DNA of 64,000 bases from Jiella sonneratiae (GTDB lineage Bacteria > Pseudomonadota > Alphaproteobacteria > Rhizobiales > Rhizobiaceae). Below, piece after piece: positions 1 through 11,732 of this stretch; within the stretch, counting starts at the first letter, position 1, and each line of letters begins with the position of its first letter. The DNA lies in contig NZ_JAFMPY010000005.1 in assembly GCF_017353515.1 (NCBI RefSeq), positions 62,001 to 126,000 of the forward strand, written 5' to 3'. The position numbers were made by a program, and so were the translations under genes. A model generated the notes under the pieces. It made no database searches. It saw only the letters and a list, made by a program, of their open reading frames with translations, and was not told where the DNA came from.

Positions 1-1201
<1,201 letters not shown>

Positions 1202-1499
1202 CTTCCGCTCCGGCCTGGATCTTCTTTCCGGGGCTCGCGCCGCTCGCGCCCGCGACGCGGCGGTGGCCCCGCCGAAACCGCAGCTAGGGCGCAGGGCCGC
1301 AAACGGAAATCGGCCCCTTCCGGCCGCCGGCGGGCGAACACCGCTCGCCGCCCCTCAAGTGGGAGCCGCCGCGCCGCCGCGCAGAGACCCGCGCGATGCC
1401 GCCGACCCTGCGGATTTCGGGCTGCGCGGGGCCGCCGCTTCGGCTATGGAAGCGACGGCGGCGACTGGCGCCACCGTTTGTCGGAATATCGAGACGGCC

Positions 1500-2141
1500 A
1501 TGCATGCGATCACGCCCTATCTCGCCTATGCCGCGGCGCTCGGCATCGCCGCCTTCATTCCGGGGCCGGGAGTGGCGGGCCTCGTCGGCCAGTCGCTCGG
1601 CAACGGCCTGCGCGCGGCGCTGTTCTTCCTCGCCGGCATCGCTCTCGGCGACCTCACCTATCTGACCGTCGCGGTGGCGGGCCTCGCGGCGCTGGCGGAG
1701 ATCTTCGCCGAGGCGCTCATCGTCGTGAAGATCCTCGGCGGGGCCTATCTGGTCTATCTCGGCGTCGTCTTCTGGAGGCACCGGGGCGGGCTCGCCGACC
1801 TTCGGGCGGCGAAGACGCGCAGCGCCTCGCGGGCCTTCCTCGCCGGCTACACCATCACCCTCGGCAATCCGAAGACCATCGTCTTCTATCTCGCCCTGCT
1901 GCCGACGGTGCTCGACCTTCACGCCGTCACCTTGGGCCAATGGATGCTGCTCGCGCCGCTGACGGTCCTCGTCCTCTTCGCGGTCCTCTCCCCTTACGCC
2001 TTCGTCGCGGCCCGGGCCCGCAGCCTGATGACCCGGCCCGCGGCGCTGCGCCGGCTGAACCGCGTCGCCGCAGGCATCATCGGCGGCGCCGGCGCGCTGA
2101 TCCTCGGCGAGGCCGCGGTGGCCGCGGCCCGCCGGGTCTGA
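1500..2141 (+). CDS. LysE/RhtB family amino-acid exporter
   Basis: A 213-aa inner-membrane protein of the LysE/RhtB exporter family, which expels amino acids or related metabolites using the proton gradient. It starts MHAITPYLAYAAALGIAAF and carries the family signature FIPGPGVAGLVGQSLGNG in the first membrane segment, followed by about five further hydrophobic segments; 200-215 aa is the usual length. The frame stays open upstream to 1194, but the ATG at 1500 is where the family N-terminus begins. It stands alone, divergent from the DUF255 gene (298 bp between them, nothing evident there) and convergent with acs. The substrate cannot be told from sequence. Confidence 0.88.
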   Translation: MHAITPYLAYAAALGIAAFIPGPGVAGLVGQSLGNGLRAALFFLAGIALGDLTYLTVAVAGLAALAEIFAEALIVVKILGGAYLVYLGVVFWRHRGGLADLRAAKTRSASRAFLAGYTITLGNPKTIVFYLALLPTVLDLHAVTLGQWMLLAPLTVLVLFAVLSPYAFVAARARSLMTRPAALRRLNRVAAGIIGGAGALILGEAAVAAARRV

Positions 2142-2232
2142 CGCCGGCCCGCTCGTCGGGGCGGCGGCCGCCTTGCGGCGCCGCCCGCTTCGATGCCTGC
2201 GTCGATGGCCGATTCGACGGCCGGGGAGCGCC

Positions 2233-4182
<1,950 letters not shown>

Positions 4183-4316
4183 CGTTTCCTCCCGGTCCCT
4201 GCACGTGCCGACTTCGCGGCAATCTCCTCCGGCGGGACCTTAGGGCGAGATCGCGGCAAAGGTCTAGGTGACGCGGCGTTAGACTTTCGCCGCGGCGGGA
4301 CTGACGCCGCGCCGCC

Positions 4317-4715
4317 TCAGCCGGAAAGGCCGATCACCACCGCCATGATGACGAAGACGCCGAGCCAGTGGCCGGCATTGACCAGGGTCAGCTTGCGCGG
4401 CCGCGCTTCGAAGGAGTGGTCGACGACCATCGTCGCGAGGACGAAGCCCGCCCAGACGAGGAGGGCGTTGACGAAGGCGTTGGCGAGGGTGATGCCGCCG
4501 ATATGGGCGGTGAGGCCGGAGAGCATCTCGGCGACGACGAAATAGGCGATGAAGACGACGACGAGCGGGGCGAGCTTCAGCGCCGGCCTGGCGGCATAGC
4601 CCGGCGCCGTCATCCAGCGCCTTTCGAACGTTCTATGCCAGAAGAAGCCGAAGCCGAAGGCGAGGACGGCGGCGATGAGGCAGGGGATCGGATTGGCCGC
4701 GGCGGCGAGGTTCAT
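4317..4715 (-). CDS. DUF1761 domain membrane protein
   Basis: A 132-aa integral membrane protein with four predicted helices. It starts MNLAAAANPIPCLIAAVLAF, then has the DUF1761-like FGFFWHRTFERRWMT segment, a long second helix around LAPLVVVFIAYFVVAEML, and a C-terminal pair containing GHWLGVFVIMAVVIGLSG. The length fits the family (about 130-140 aa). No function is known for the family. It is on the same strand as acsA but separated by 134 bp, so cotranscription is uncertain. Confidence 0.8.
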   Translation of the reverse strand: MNLAAAANPIPCLIAAVLAFGFGFFWHRTFERRWMTAPGYAARPALKLAPLVVVFIAYFVVAEMLSGLTAHIGGITLANAFVNALLVWAGFVLATMVVDHSFEARPRKLTLVNAGHWLGVFVIMAVVIGLSG

Positions 4716-4893
4716 GGAAAGGTCCTGACGAGGGTTGGCGAGAAAGGCTGCGGGCGCCGTTCAAAGCGGCCGCCCTTTTTGAGGCAACGCCGCACCCGCC
4801 GCATCGTTGCCGAATGCCGCGCGGCGGCGAAAAGTCGACAGCCTTGGGTGGCCTTCCCCTCCCCTCGGCCGGCAGCTTCTGCCCGCAGCGCTC

Positions 4894-5958
4894 CTAGTCC
4901 AGGCTCCCGCCATGCGGGCCGCCGAGCGTGTCGTTGACGTAGAGCTCGCGCACGAAAACCATGATGACGGCGATCAGCGGCACGGCGAGCGCGATGCCGA
5001 GCGTGCCGAACAGGACGCCGAAGATCGCCTGGGCGCCGAGCGTCAGAACCGGCGGCAGCGAGCTGGTGTAGCGCTGCGCGACGGGCTGGGCGAGATTGCT
5101 TTCGACGGTCTGGACGAGGACGTAAACGCCGAGGCCGAGCAGCGCCATGGTCACGGATTCCGACAGGCCGACGAGGACGATCGGGATGCCGGCGATGAAG
5201 GGGCCGAGGGTCGGGATGAAGGCGAGCAGACCGGCCTGCAGCGCCAGGAGAAACGCGCTCGGCATGCCGACGACCATCAGGCCGATCCAGGTGACGACGA
5301 AGACGATCGCCATCGAGATGCCGGTGCCGCAGACCCACAGGACCAGCTCCTCGGTCGCGTCGCCGAGGGTCTGGTCGACGCGGGCGCGCTTCGACGGCGG
5401 AAACAGGCTGACGAAGCCGCGGCGGTAGAGCTCCGGCTGGGCGACGAGGAAGATCGCGACGAAGACGATGATGAAGACGTTGCCGAGCGTGCCGAGCACG
5501 GAGAACATCGCCTGCGAGGCCGAGGAGAAAATGCCCGACGGATTGGGAAACAGCGTGTCGAGGCCGATCTGCTTGTCCTGGCCCGAGCCGCCGCCGCCGC
5601 CCTCCTCGATCCCCATGTCCGCCAGGGTCTTGGCCAGCGATTGGAGCTGCTCGCGCAGCTGGTGCCAGAGTTCGTTGAACTGGCTGATCAGCGTCACCCC
5701 GCCATAGAACAGCCCGCCGCCGATCGCGACGAACAGGAAGACGACGACGATCGCGAAGGCCAGTCCCCGCCTGACGCCGAGCCACTGCAGCGGCCGTGCG
5801 AGCGCGGCGATGATCGCGGCCAGCAGCAGGCCCCCGAAGATGAGGAGAAGCGCGCCGGCCGCCGCCCAGGCCAGCGCCACCGTCGCCGTCATGGCGAGGA
5901 CGACCGAGGTGACGATCGTCGCCTTCTTGGTCAGCTCGCTCTCGTTGTCGTCCGTCAC
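4894..5958 (-). CDS. AI-2E family (YdiK/PerM-like) permease
   Basis: A 354-aa inner-membrane protein of the AI-2 exporter superfamily. There are two N-terminal hydrophobic segments, a long soluble loop (residues about 95-150, with a glycine run and LWHQLREQLQSLAKTLADMG), then the typical C-terminal helix bundle ending in GTLGIALAVPLIAVIMVFVREL. Members are variously implicated in AI-2 export, ion or proton antiport, or general permease roles, so the substrate is open. The start MTDDNESELTKKATIVTSV fits the family N-terminus. It is downstream of and co-oriented with the AraC-type gene, 178 bp away. Confidence 0.88.
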   Translation of the reverse strand: MTDDNESELTKKATIVTSVVLAMTATVALAWAAAGALLLIFGGLLLAAIIAALARPLQWLGVRRGLAFAIVVVFLFVAIGGGLFYGGVTLISQFNELWHQLREQLQSLAKTLADMGIEEGGGGGSGQDKQIGLDTLFPNPSGIFSSASQAMFSVLGTLGNVFIIVFVAIFLVAQPELYRRGFVSLFPPSKRARVDQTLGDATEELVLWVCGTGISMAIVFVVTWIGLMVVGMPSAFLLALQAGLLAFIPTLGPFIAGIPIVLVGLSESVTMALLGLGVYVLVQTVESNLAQPVAQRYTSSLPPVLTLGAQAIFGVLFGTLGIALAVPLIAVIMVFVRELYVNDTLGGPHGGSLD

Positions 5959-6136
5959 GCCGCCCCCGGGTCAAGATGGTCCGATGCGCCGGCCCCCGTC
6001 TGCGGCGATATGGCGCCGGCGGGGCGGCCCGACAGGCCGAAAAGCCGGTGGTCGCGACCCGATGCCGGCCGCCGGCCGTCGCGACGAGCGCCGCGGCCCG
6101 GGGGCGTTGCGGGAGCGGCCCGGATCGTCGCCGGGA

Positions 6137-7084
6137 TCAGCTGCGGGAAAGGCCGTCCGCGCCCTGCCGCAGGCGCCGCCAGGCGGCGGGCGTCTCGCCG
6201 GCGATCTGGCGGAACACCCTGGTGAAGTGGGCCTGGTCGGCGAAGCCGAGCTGCGAGGCGACGGCTGCCACCGTCGGCTCGCCCTCGAGCAGCAGCTGCT
6301 TGGCCGCCGCCACCCGATGGGCGAGCTGCCACTGCAGCGGCGTCTGGCCGGTGGTGCGCTTGAAGCGTGCGGTGAACCAGCTCTCCGACAGGCCGACCGT
6401 CGCGGCCATCTCGGCGACGGTGAGGCGGCGGTCGCCCTTCGCCTCGATGCGGGCGGCGAGGCGGCCCATCTGCGCCTTGGTCAGCGGCCCGCCCGCCGTT
6501 TCGGCTTCCTCGGGCTCGGCCGGAAGGTCGAGGAGCGCGGTGACGATGCTTCCGGCCAGGCACTCGGCATGGACGCCGTGCCGGACCGGCTCGCGGAGTT
6601 CCCTGACCAGCAGCTTCGCCAGAGTCTCGATGGCGGCGACGTCTTGCGCCTCGACCGGACGGCGCAGCGCCGCCTGTGCCGCCGAGCCTCCGAGGGCCGG
6701 TGCCAGAAACCGCAGCATCCGGTCGCGGTTGAGATGCAGGTCGAGATGGGAAAAGCGGTGGCCGGCCGCAAACTCGGTCCATAGCGGCATGCCGGCGGGA
6801 ACAAAGGTGACCCGGCGCATCGGGCGAGAGGCCGCGCGCGGCCGGTCCGGCGCGCCGCACGTCCGGATATGCGACGAGACGTCGTTGAAGAAGACGACGA
6901 TGCGCGGGTCCGGCGAGACGTAGTAGCCCCTCGCCCGCTTCTCGCCCTCCGCCGTCCAGAAGACGCCGGCGATCCCGTCGAGATTGCGCCATGTCACCGG
7001 CGCGAGCGGCCGGATGCCCTCGGTCCGGCTGTGCATGGAGTGGGTGAAGCTCAACCTTTCGCACTCCCCGAGCCATGATGCCAC
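6137..7084 (-). CDS. AraC-family transcriptional regulator, probable regulator of the adjacent siderophore receptor
   Basis: A DNA-binding regulator of up to 315 aa. The C-terminal 100 residues hold the double helix-turn-helix: LTVAEMAATVGLSESWFTAR, then VAAVASQLGFADQAHFTRVF and ETPAAWRR. The N-terminal region is a cupin-like sensor specific to this type of regulator. The longest frame begins at a GTG at 7084; an internal ATG at 7036 (Met17) is a plausible alternative, and neither has a clear ribosome-binding site. It is divergent from a TonB-dependent siderophore receptor with 372 bp between start codons. That arrangement is typical for AraC activators of siderophore uptake genes (as with PchR-like proteins). 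The role is inferred from context. Confidence 0.85.
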   Translation of the reverse strand: MASWLGECERLSFTHSMHSRTEGIRPLAPVTWRNLDGIAGVFWTAEGEKRARGYYVSPDPRIVVFFNDVSSHIRTCGAPDRPRAASRPMRRVTFVPAGMPLWTEFAAGHRFSHLDLHLNRDRMLRFLAPALGGSAAQAALRRPVEAQDVAAIETLAKLLVRELREPVRHGVHAECLAGSIVTALLDLPAEPEEAETAGGPLTKAQMGRLAARIEAKGDRRLTVAEMAATVGLSESWFTARFKRTTGQTPLQWQLAHRVAAAKQLLLEGEPTVAAVASQLGFADQAHFTRVFRQIAGETPAAWRRLRQGADGLSRS

Positions 7085-7456
7085 CGACCCTCGTCCCCCT
7101 GTGCGCGGCGACCGGCTCGGATGCCGCCCGTCGGCCTGCGAAGGCGAGCCAAAACATGACTGGCATCATCATCTTTGGCTTGCGAGTCAATGGCGCCGGC
7201 GCGGCGGAGGACCGATGCAACCGCCCTCCACGGCTGCGGGACCGCCCGGCCGACACACTGTGTCCGATCCGCCACAGCATGGTTTGGGTGTGATCGGTGC
7301 GGCGGCGATTCCTTCCAGCCCGTCGGATTCTTCAATACCTGATGAAATCGGTCAAGTTATCGCACGAAAGAGGGCGTGGTTCGGGCACCGTCTCGCGGAC
7401 GGGCGGGGCGGGCCGGGGCGGGCAACGCCGCAATGACGCAGAGAGAGGGGCAGACG
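7085..7456. promoter_or_regulatory. divergent intergenic region between AraC regulator and TonB receptor
   Basis: These 372 bp should contain the promoters of both divergent genes. Two AT-richer patches stand out: 7151-7195 and 7325-7375. The first holds a TGA-N9-TCA pattern at 7157-7171, the minimal form of the rhizobial iron-responsive (RirA) IRO box, but that pattern carries little information and may be chance. No convincing Fur or Irr box was seen. The receptor's Shine-Dalgarno GAGAGGGG is at 7443-7450. Confidence 0.5.
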
Positions 7457-9640
7457 ATGACCGTCGAAAAGGGGCCGGTGGGGCCGTTCCGGAACGCGAG
7501 AAGACCGGTGAACATCGAGGTGCGGGTTCGCGAAGCGCGCTGGCGCACGGTGCTGTGCTGCGGAACGGCGCTCTGCCTCGTCCACCCCGTCGCCGCCCGT
7601 GCCGAGGATGCGGCGGACGACGGCGCGGCGATCGTCCTCGACACCGTCACCATCTCCGGCGAGGGCGCGAGTGCCGTCGGCCCCGACGCGACGATCGTCG
7701 CCACCGACACGGCGGTCGGCACCAAGACCGACACGCCCGTCCTCGACGTGCCGGCGGCGGTCTCGGTGGTGACCGAGAAGGAGATGCGCGAGCGCGACAC
7801 CAACGATCTCGACGAAGTGCTTGCCTACACCGCCGGCGTCTCGACCGACATCTACGGCGCCGACGACCGCTACGACTTCTACCTGATCCGCGGCTTCTAC
7901 CAGACCGGCAACGGCACCTATCGTGACGGCCTGCCGCAGCGGATCTTCGGCTTCACCGGGACGCGGCTCGAACCCTACGCCTTCCAGCGCATCGAGGTGC
8001 TCAAAGGCTCGACCTCGACGCTGTTCGGCCTCAACGCCCCCGGCGGCCTCGTCAACGCCATCACCAAGCGGCCGACCGACTATGCCTTCGGGGAAGTCTA
8101 CACCACCTTCGGCGACGGCCACATCGAGACCGGGACCGACGTCGGCGGCCCGCTGACGGCGACCGGCGACTGGTCCTACCGGATCACCGCCAAGTGGCAG
8201 GACGGCGACAACGGCGCGGACTTCACCCGCGACGACCGGGTCTATCTCGCACCGGCGATCACCTGGAGCCCCGACGCGTCGACCAGCCTGACGCTGCTTG
8301 CCGACTACAACAAGCGCAAGGGCAACACCTCGCACGGCATTCCCCTCGGCTCGGGCCTCGACCCGGACCTGTTCCTCGGCGAGCCGGACTTCAACGCCAT
8401 GGACACCGAGGAGAAGAACGTCGGCTGGCTGTTCAGCCACGATTTCGGCAACGGCCTCGAATTTCGCCAGAGCGCCCGCTATTCGACCTTCGATCTGACC
8501 TACGAATCCGTCTATGGCGGCACCACCGATCCCGCCGATCCGCGCAGCGCCTGGGCCGTCTATGGCGACGACGAGCGCTTCGCCATCGACAACCAGCTGC
8601 AATACGACGCGAGCTTCGGCCGGTTCGACAGCCGCACGCTCGTCGGCCTCGACTACACTCACGACAAGACGAGCGAATACCGCGTCTTCGGGTCGGCGAC
8701 CGGCATCGACCCCTACGATCCCGACTATTGCGGCCTCTCCTGCATCACCCTGCCCCCCGGCTACACGTGGAACAACGAGCAGGCGGCGACCGGCCTCTAC
8801 CTGCAGGAGGAACTGACCCTCGACGATCGCTGGATCCTCACCGCCGGCGGCCGCTTCGACCATGTCGAGACCGACAGCGGCTATCCGGACTACGACCTCG
8901 CCTACGACGCCACCGACGAGGCCTTCACCAAGCGCTTCGGGCTGACCTGGAAGGCGACGCCGCAGATCTCGGTCTACGGCAACTATTCGGAGAGCTTCGA
9001 CCCGCTCGGTGCCGACCGCTCGACCATCGTCGGCGATCCCAAGCCGCAGGAGGGGCGCCAGTACGAGGTCGGGACGAAGTACCGGCCGGACGGCTTCGAC
9101 GGCCTCTTCACCCTGGCGCTGTTCGACATCACCCAGACCAACGTGCCCTATTACGTCACCGCGACCACGCAGGCCCAGGTCGGCAAGGTGCGGGTGCGCG
9201 GCGCCGAGTTCGAGGCGAAGGTGGCGATGACCGACCGCTTCGACCTGACGGCGGCCTATTCCTACTGGGACGCCGAGATCCTCGAGGACGGCCTCGACGG
9301 CAATGCCGGCAAACGGCCGCAGCTCGTGCCCGAACACATCGCTTCGCTCTGGGCCGACTACACGATCCCCGGCGAGGGCGTGATCGGCGACCTGACGCTC
9401 GGGGCGGGCGTGCGCTATTTCGGGCCGACCTATGCCGACAACGCCAACACCATCGACCTCGACGCCCGCACCACCGTCGACGCCGCGCTGACCTACAAGA
9501 TCAACGATAAGGCGACCTTCCAGGTCAACGCCACCAACATCTTCGATGCCCGGCACGTCGCCCAGGTCGATACCTACAACGGCACGGAATACTACAATGA
9601 CGGCCGCACGGTGCGCGGGACGCTGCGCTACAGCTGGTAG
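7457..9640 (+). CDS. TonB-dependent siderophore receptor
   Basis: An outer-membrane active-transport receptor of 727 aa for ferric siderophores. Start chosen at the ATG at 7457 because GAGAGGGG (7443-7450) lies 6 nt before it; the open frame upstream from 7376 lacks this. The N-terminus MTVEKGPVGP is followed by a basic stretch and a hydrophobic segment ending VHPVAARAED, a credible signal peptide. The plug domain follows: DVPAAVSVVTEKEMRERDTN, an LIRGFYQTGNGTYRDGLP segment and VLKGSTSTLFGLNAPGGLVN. The 22-strand barrel ends in the expected terminal aromatic (GTLRYSW). The family is the FhuA/FoxA type; the exact siderophore is not readable from sequence. The gene probably depends on the divergent AraC regulator and on TonB-ExbBD encoded elsewhere. 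Confidence 0.93.
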   Translation: MTVEKGPVGPFRNARRPVNIEVRVREARWRTVLCCGTALCLVHPVAARAEDAADDGAAIVLDTVTISGEGASAVGPDATIVATDTAVGTKTDTPVLDVPAAVSVVTEKEMRERDTNDLDEVLAYTAGVSTDIYGADDRYDFYLIRGFYQTGNGTYRDGLPQRIFGFTGTRLEPYAFQRIEVLKGSTSTLFGLNAPGGLVNAITKRPTDYAFGEVYTTFGDGHIETGTDVGGPLTATGDWSYRITAKWQDGDNGADFTRDDRVYLAPAITWSPDASTSLTLLADYNKRKGNTSHGIPLGSGLDPDLFLGEPDFNAMDTEEKNVGWLFSHDFGNGLEFRQSARYSTFDLTYESVYGGTTDPADPRSAWAVYGDDERFAIDNQLQYDASFGRFDSRTLVGLDYTHDKTSEYRVFGSATGIDPYDPDYCGLSCITLPPGYTWNNEQAATGLYLQEELTLDDRWILTAGGRFDHVETDSGYPDYDLAYDATDEAFTKRFGLTWKATPQISVYGNYSESFDPLGADRSTIVGDPKPQEGRQYEVGTKYRPDGFDGLFTLALFDITQTNVPYYVTATTQAQVGKVRVRGAEFEAKVAMTDRFDLTAAYSYWDAEILEDGLDGNAGKRPQLVPEHIASLWADYTIPGEGVIGDLTLGAGVRYFGPTYADNANTIDLDARTTVDAALTYKINDKATFQVNATNIFDARHVAQVDTYNGTEYYNDGRTVRGTLRYSW

Positions 9641-9679
9641 CGGCCCGGTCGGGCGCCGCGCCGCGCGGCGCCCTCTCCA

Positions 9680-9697
9680 CTATACCAAATCGTATAG
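9680..9697. repeat. perfect inverted repeat, possible operator
   Basis: CTATAC, six spacer bases, then GTATAG: a perfect 6-bp palindrome in an AT-rich island in otherwise about 70 percent GC DNA. It lies 40 bp after the receptor stop and 66 bp before the DedA gene. There is no T-run, so it is not an obvious terminator; it could be an operator for the DedA gene. Confidence 0.45.
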
Positions 9698-9762
9698 CGG
9701 CGGCTGCTACCCTTCGCGCTGCCCGTGCGTTAGCCGGGCGAGATCACCGTCGAAGGCCGCCC

Positions 9763-10422
9763 ATGTCGTCAATCCTCGCCACCGTCTCGTCCTGGATCCT
9801 CGCCGTCATCTCAGGCCTCGGCCTGCCGGGGATCGTGCTTTTGATGGCGCTGGAATCGGCCTGCCTGCCGATCCCTTCGGAGATTGTCATGCCATTCGCC
9901 GGCTATCTCGCCTCGACGGGACGGTTCGATCTCTGGGCGGTGGCGCTCGCCGGGGCGATCGGCTGCAATCTCGGCTCATGGGCGGCCTATGCGGTCGGCG
10001 CGCGGGGCGGCCGCAGGCTGGTCGAGAAGTGGAGCCGCCATTCCATCTTCGGCCCGCGCGAACTGGGTCTGGCGGAGCGGTTCTTCGCCCGCTACGGCCC
10101 CTCGGCCACCTTCATCTCCCGCATGCTGCCGGTGGTGCGCACCTTCATCGCCCTGCCGGCCGGCATGGCGCACATGAACCAGACGAAGTTCCACGTCTAC
10201 ACCTTCGTCGGCTCGTTCATCTGGTGCCTCGGGCTCGCCTGGATCGGCAAGCTCCTCGGCGACCACTGGAACGACAGCCCGGCGCTGAAGACCGCCTTCC
10301 ACGTCGCCGACGTGGTGATCGGCCTCGCCCTCGTCGCCGCGGCAGTGCTCTACTGGCGGCATCGGCGGCGCCAGGCGGCGGAAGCGACGCCGACCGAGGC
10401 CGCTTCCGACCGTCAGCCGTAG
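9763..10422 (+). CDS. DedA family membrane protein
   Basis: A 219-aa inner-membrane protein of the DedA/SNARE-associated family, now linked to flipping of undecaprenyl phosphate and phospholipids and to envelope homeostasis. Family marks include the re-entrant ALESACLPIPSEIVMPFAGY segment, the glycine-rich GCNLGSWAAYAVGARGG stretch and the conserved arginine motif FISRMLPVVRTFIALPAG. The C-terminus is a final helix followed by a short basic-acidic tail. Its 3' end overlaps the 3' end of the convergent yggS gene by 10 nt. Confidence 0.93.
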   Translation: MSSILATVSSWILAVISGLGLPGIVLLMALESACLPIPSEIVMPFAGYLASTGRFDLWAVALAGAIGCNLGSWAAYAVGARGGRRLVEKWSRHSIFGPRELGLAERFFARYGPSATFISRMLPVVRTFIALPAGMAHMNQTKFHVYTFVGSFIWCLGLAWIGKLLGDHWNDSPALKTAFHVADVVIGLALVAAAVLYWRHRRRQAAEATPTEAASDRQP

Positions 10423-11093
10423 TCGCGGGCGCCGAAGATCGCCGAGCCGACGCGCACCGAGGTCGCGCCCATCTCGACGGCGGTCTCGAAGTCGCCGGAC
10501 ATGCCCATGGAGAGCTTTTCGAGACCGGCTTCGCCGGCCAGCTTCTTCAAAAGCGCGAAGTGCGGACCGGGATTTTCGTCCGCCGGCGGGATGCACATCA
10601 GTCCCTCGATCGCAAGGCCGTGCTCGGTTTGGCAGCGCTTCACGAAGGCGACGGCCTCCGTCGGCATGATCCCGGCCTTCTGCGGCTCCTCGCCGGTGTT
10701 GACCTGGACGTAGAGCCGCGGGCTCCTGCCCTGCTTCTCCATCTCCTTGGCCAGCTCCCGCGCGATCTTCTCGCGGTCGACGCTTTCGATCACGTCGAAC
10801 AGCGCCACCGCCTCCGCCGCCTTGTTCGACTGCAGCGGCCCGATCAGGCGCAGCTCGATGTCAGGAAAGCGCTCGCGCAAGGCGGGCCACTTGGCCTTCG
10901 CTTCCTGCACCTTGTTCTCGCCGAACACCCGCTGTCCGGCCTCGATCACCGGCAGGATCGCCTCCTCGCCGTGGGTCTTGGAGACGGCGACGAGGGTAAC
11001 GGCATCCGTTGGCCGGCCAACGCCGGCGGCGGCTTTGGCGATGGCGTCAAGGACGGCTTGGTACTGATCCGCAACGGTGGTTGACGCTTTCAC
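10413..11093 (-). CDS. yggS: YggS/PROSC family pyridoxal-phosphate homeostasis protein
   Basis: A 226-aa cytosolic single-domain PLP-binding protein with the alanine-racemase-like TIM barrel, involved in balancing B6 vitamers and amino/keto acid pools. Lys39 in LVAVSKTHG is the PLP Schiff-base lysine. The family motifs FGENKVQE, LIGPLQSNK, VNTGEEPQKAG and SMGMSGDFETAV are all present. The start is a GTG at 11093 that shares one base with the TAG stop of the upstream DUF1508 protein (TAGTG), so translation is probably coupled to the toxin-antitoxin module upstream. That is an unusual partnership for a housekeeping gene. Confidence 0.94.
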   Translation of the reverse strand: MKASTTVADQYQAVLDAIAKAAAGVGRPTDAVTLVAVSKTHGEEAILPVIEAGQRVFGENKVQEAKAKWPALRERFPDIELRLIGPLQSNKAAEAVALFDVIESVDREKIARELAKEMEKQGRSPRLYVQVNTGEEPQKAGIMPTEAVAFVKRCQTEHGLAIEGLMCIPPADENPGPHFALLKKLAGEAGLEKLSMGMSGDFETAVEMGATSVRVGSAIFGARDYG

Positions 11094-11470
11094 TAATCGA
11101 TCCCAATCGTTCCGGCTTCGGCCATGTGGCGTTTGATCGTCTCGATGCCCCGGTGGGCGTCGGACTTCGTCCGGTAGCTGGTCGTCGAGAAGACGACCTC
11201 GCTGTTGAACATGAAACGGACGCGATACTCGCCGCTCCGGTCCTCGTAGACTTCGAACGTGTAGGAAGCCGGCCCGCTCTGTGGTCGAGGCGAGTTGTCC
11301 GCAGGCGGAGCGGCGTCGTCAGAGGCCCAGAACGAGGCGTCGAACTCGGGAATGTCGCCAAAGTCGATGTCCTCGTCCCGCATCGCATCCAGACGCTTCA
11401 GCTCATCGCGCTCTTCGGGCGAGAGTTCGGGCGGGTCGACGAGGTCAAGTGTCGTTCGGATCAAGGCCAT
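11093..11470 (-). CDS. BrnA-like antitoxin N-terminus fused to a DUF1508 (YegP-like) domain
   Basis: A 125-aa protein immediately downstream of, and overlapping by 26 nt, a BrnT toxin gene. Residues 17-50 (LSPEERDELKRLDAMRDEDI, then DIPEFDASFW) resemble the acidic segment of BrnA antitoxins that precedes their DNA-binding part (typically DEDIDTSDIPE). The ribbon-helix-helix expected after this is absent. Instead, after a proline-rich linker (51-68), residues 69-120 form a DUF1508 domain: FEVYEDRSGEYRVRF, a beta-turn with asparagine, then TKSDAHRGIETIKRH. The genetic position says antitoxin; the DUF1508 domain has no established function. Start chosen at the ATG at 11470, which gives the full acidic segment. 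The fusion is visible in the sequence; toxin neutralisation is inferred. Confidence 0.78.
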   Translation of the reverse strand: MALIRTTLDLVDPPELSPEERDELKRLDAMRDEDIDFGDIPEFDASFWASDDAAPPADNSPRPQSGPASYTFEVYEDRSGEYRVRFMFNSEVVFSTTSYRTKSDAHRGIETIKRHMAEAGTIGID

Positions 11471-11732
11471 GTCGGCTTCTCTCACGGGAACTGGCGATGC
11501 GGGCGGAAATGATGCGGATCGCGTCGCCGCGCAAGGTATAGACGACGACGACGAGCCGGCCATCGATGAAGCCCGTCGTGACGAAGCGATCTTCGCCGTA
11601 GTCCTTGCGGACGTCGCGTCGGGTGACACGCCCCTGGTCCAGAAACACCCGGCGGGCAAGTCGGAAGCTCATGCGATGCTTGGCCCGGTTGCGAGCGTCC
11701 TTGTCGTCGTCCCACTCGAAATCCGAGACCAT
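11445..11732 (-). CDS. brnT: BrnT family type II toxin (DUF497 RNase)
   Basis: A 95-aa BrnT-type ribonuclease toxin with a RelE-like fold, expected to cleave cellular RNA and arrest translation. It begins MVSDFEWDDDKDARNRAKHR, the diagnostic DUF497 N-terminus (W-D-x-x-K-x-x-x-N-x-x-K-H). The strands RFVTTGFIDGRLVVVVYT and the IRIISARIAS motif near the C-terminus fit the family. The antitoxin-like gene starts inside its 3' end. A possible promoter (TTGCTG, 17 bp, TACCTT) has its -10 at 11739-11744, only a few bases from the ATG, so the message could be almost leaderless. GC is lower than in neighbouring leuS. Confidence 0.88.
   Translation of the reverse strand: MVSDFEWDDDKDARNRAKHRMSFRLARRVFLDQGRVTRRDVRKDYGEDRFVTTGFIDGRLVVVVYTLRGDAIRIISARIASSRERSRHGLDPNDT

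Noticed and set aside
2158-2186. GC hairpin between LysE and acsA considered as a bidirectional terminator
   Set aside because: The stem has a bulge and no T-run on either strand.
4807-6225. 472-codon plus-strand open frame over the AI-2E gene
   Set aside because: Low-complexity Asp/Glu/Arg translation typical of antisense GC-rich frames; the minus-strand protein is a clear membrane permease.
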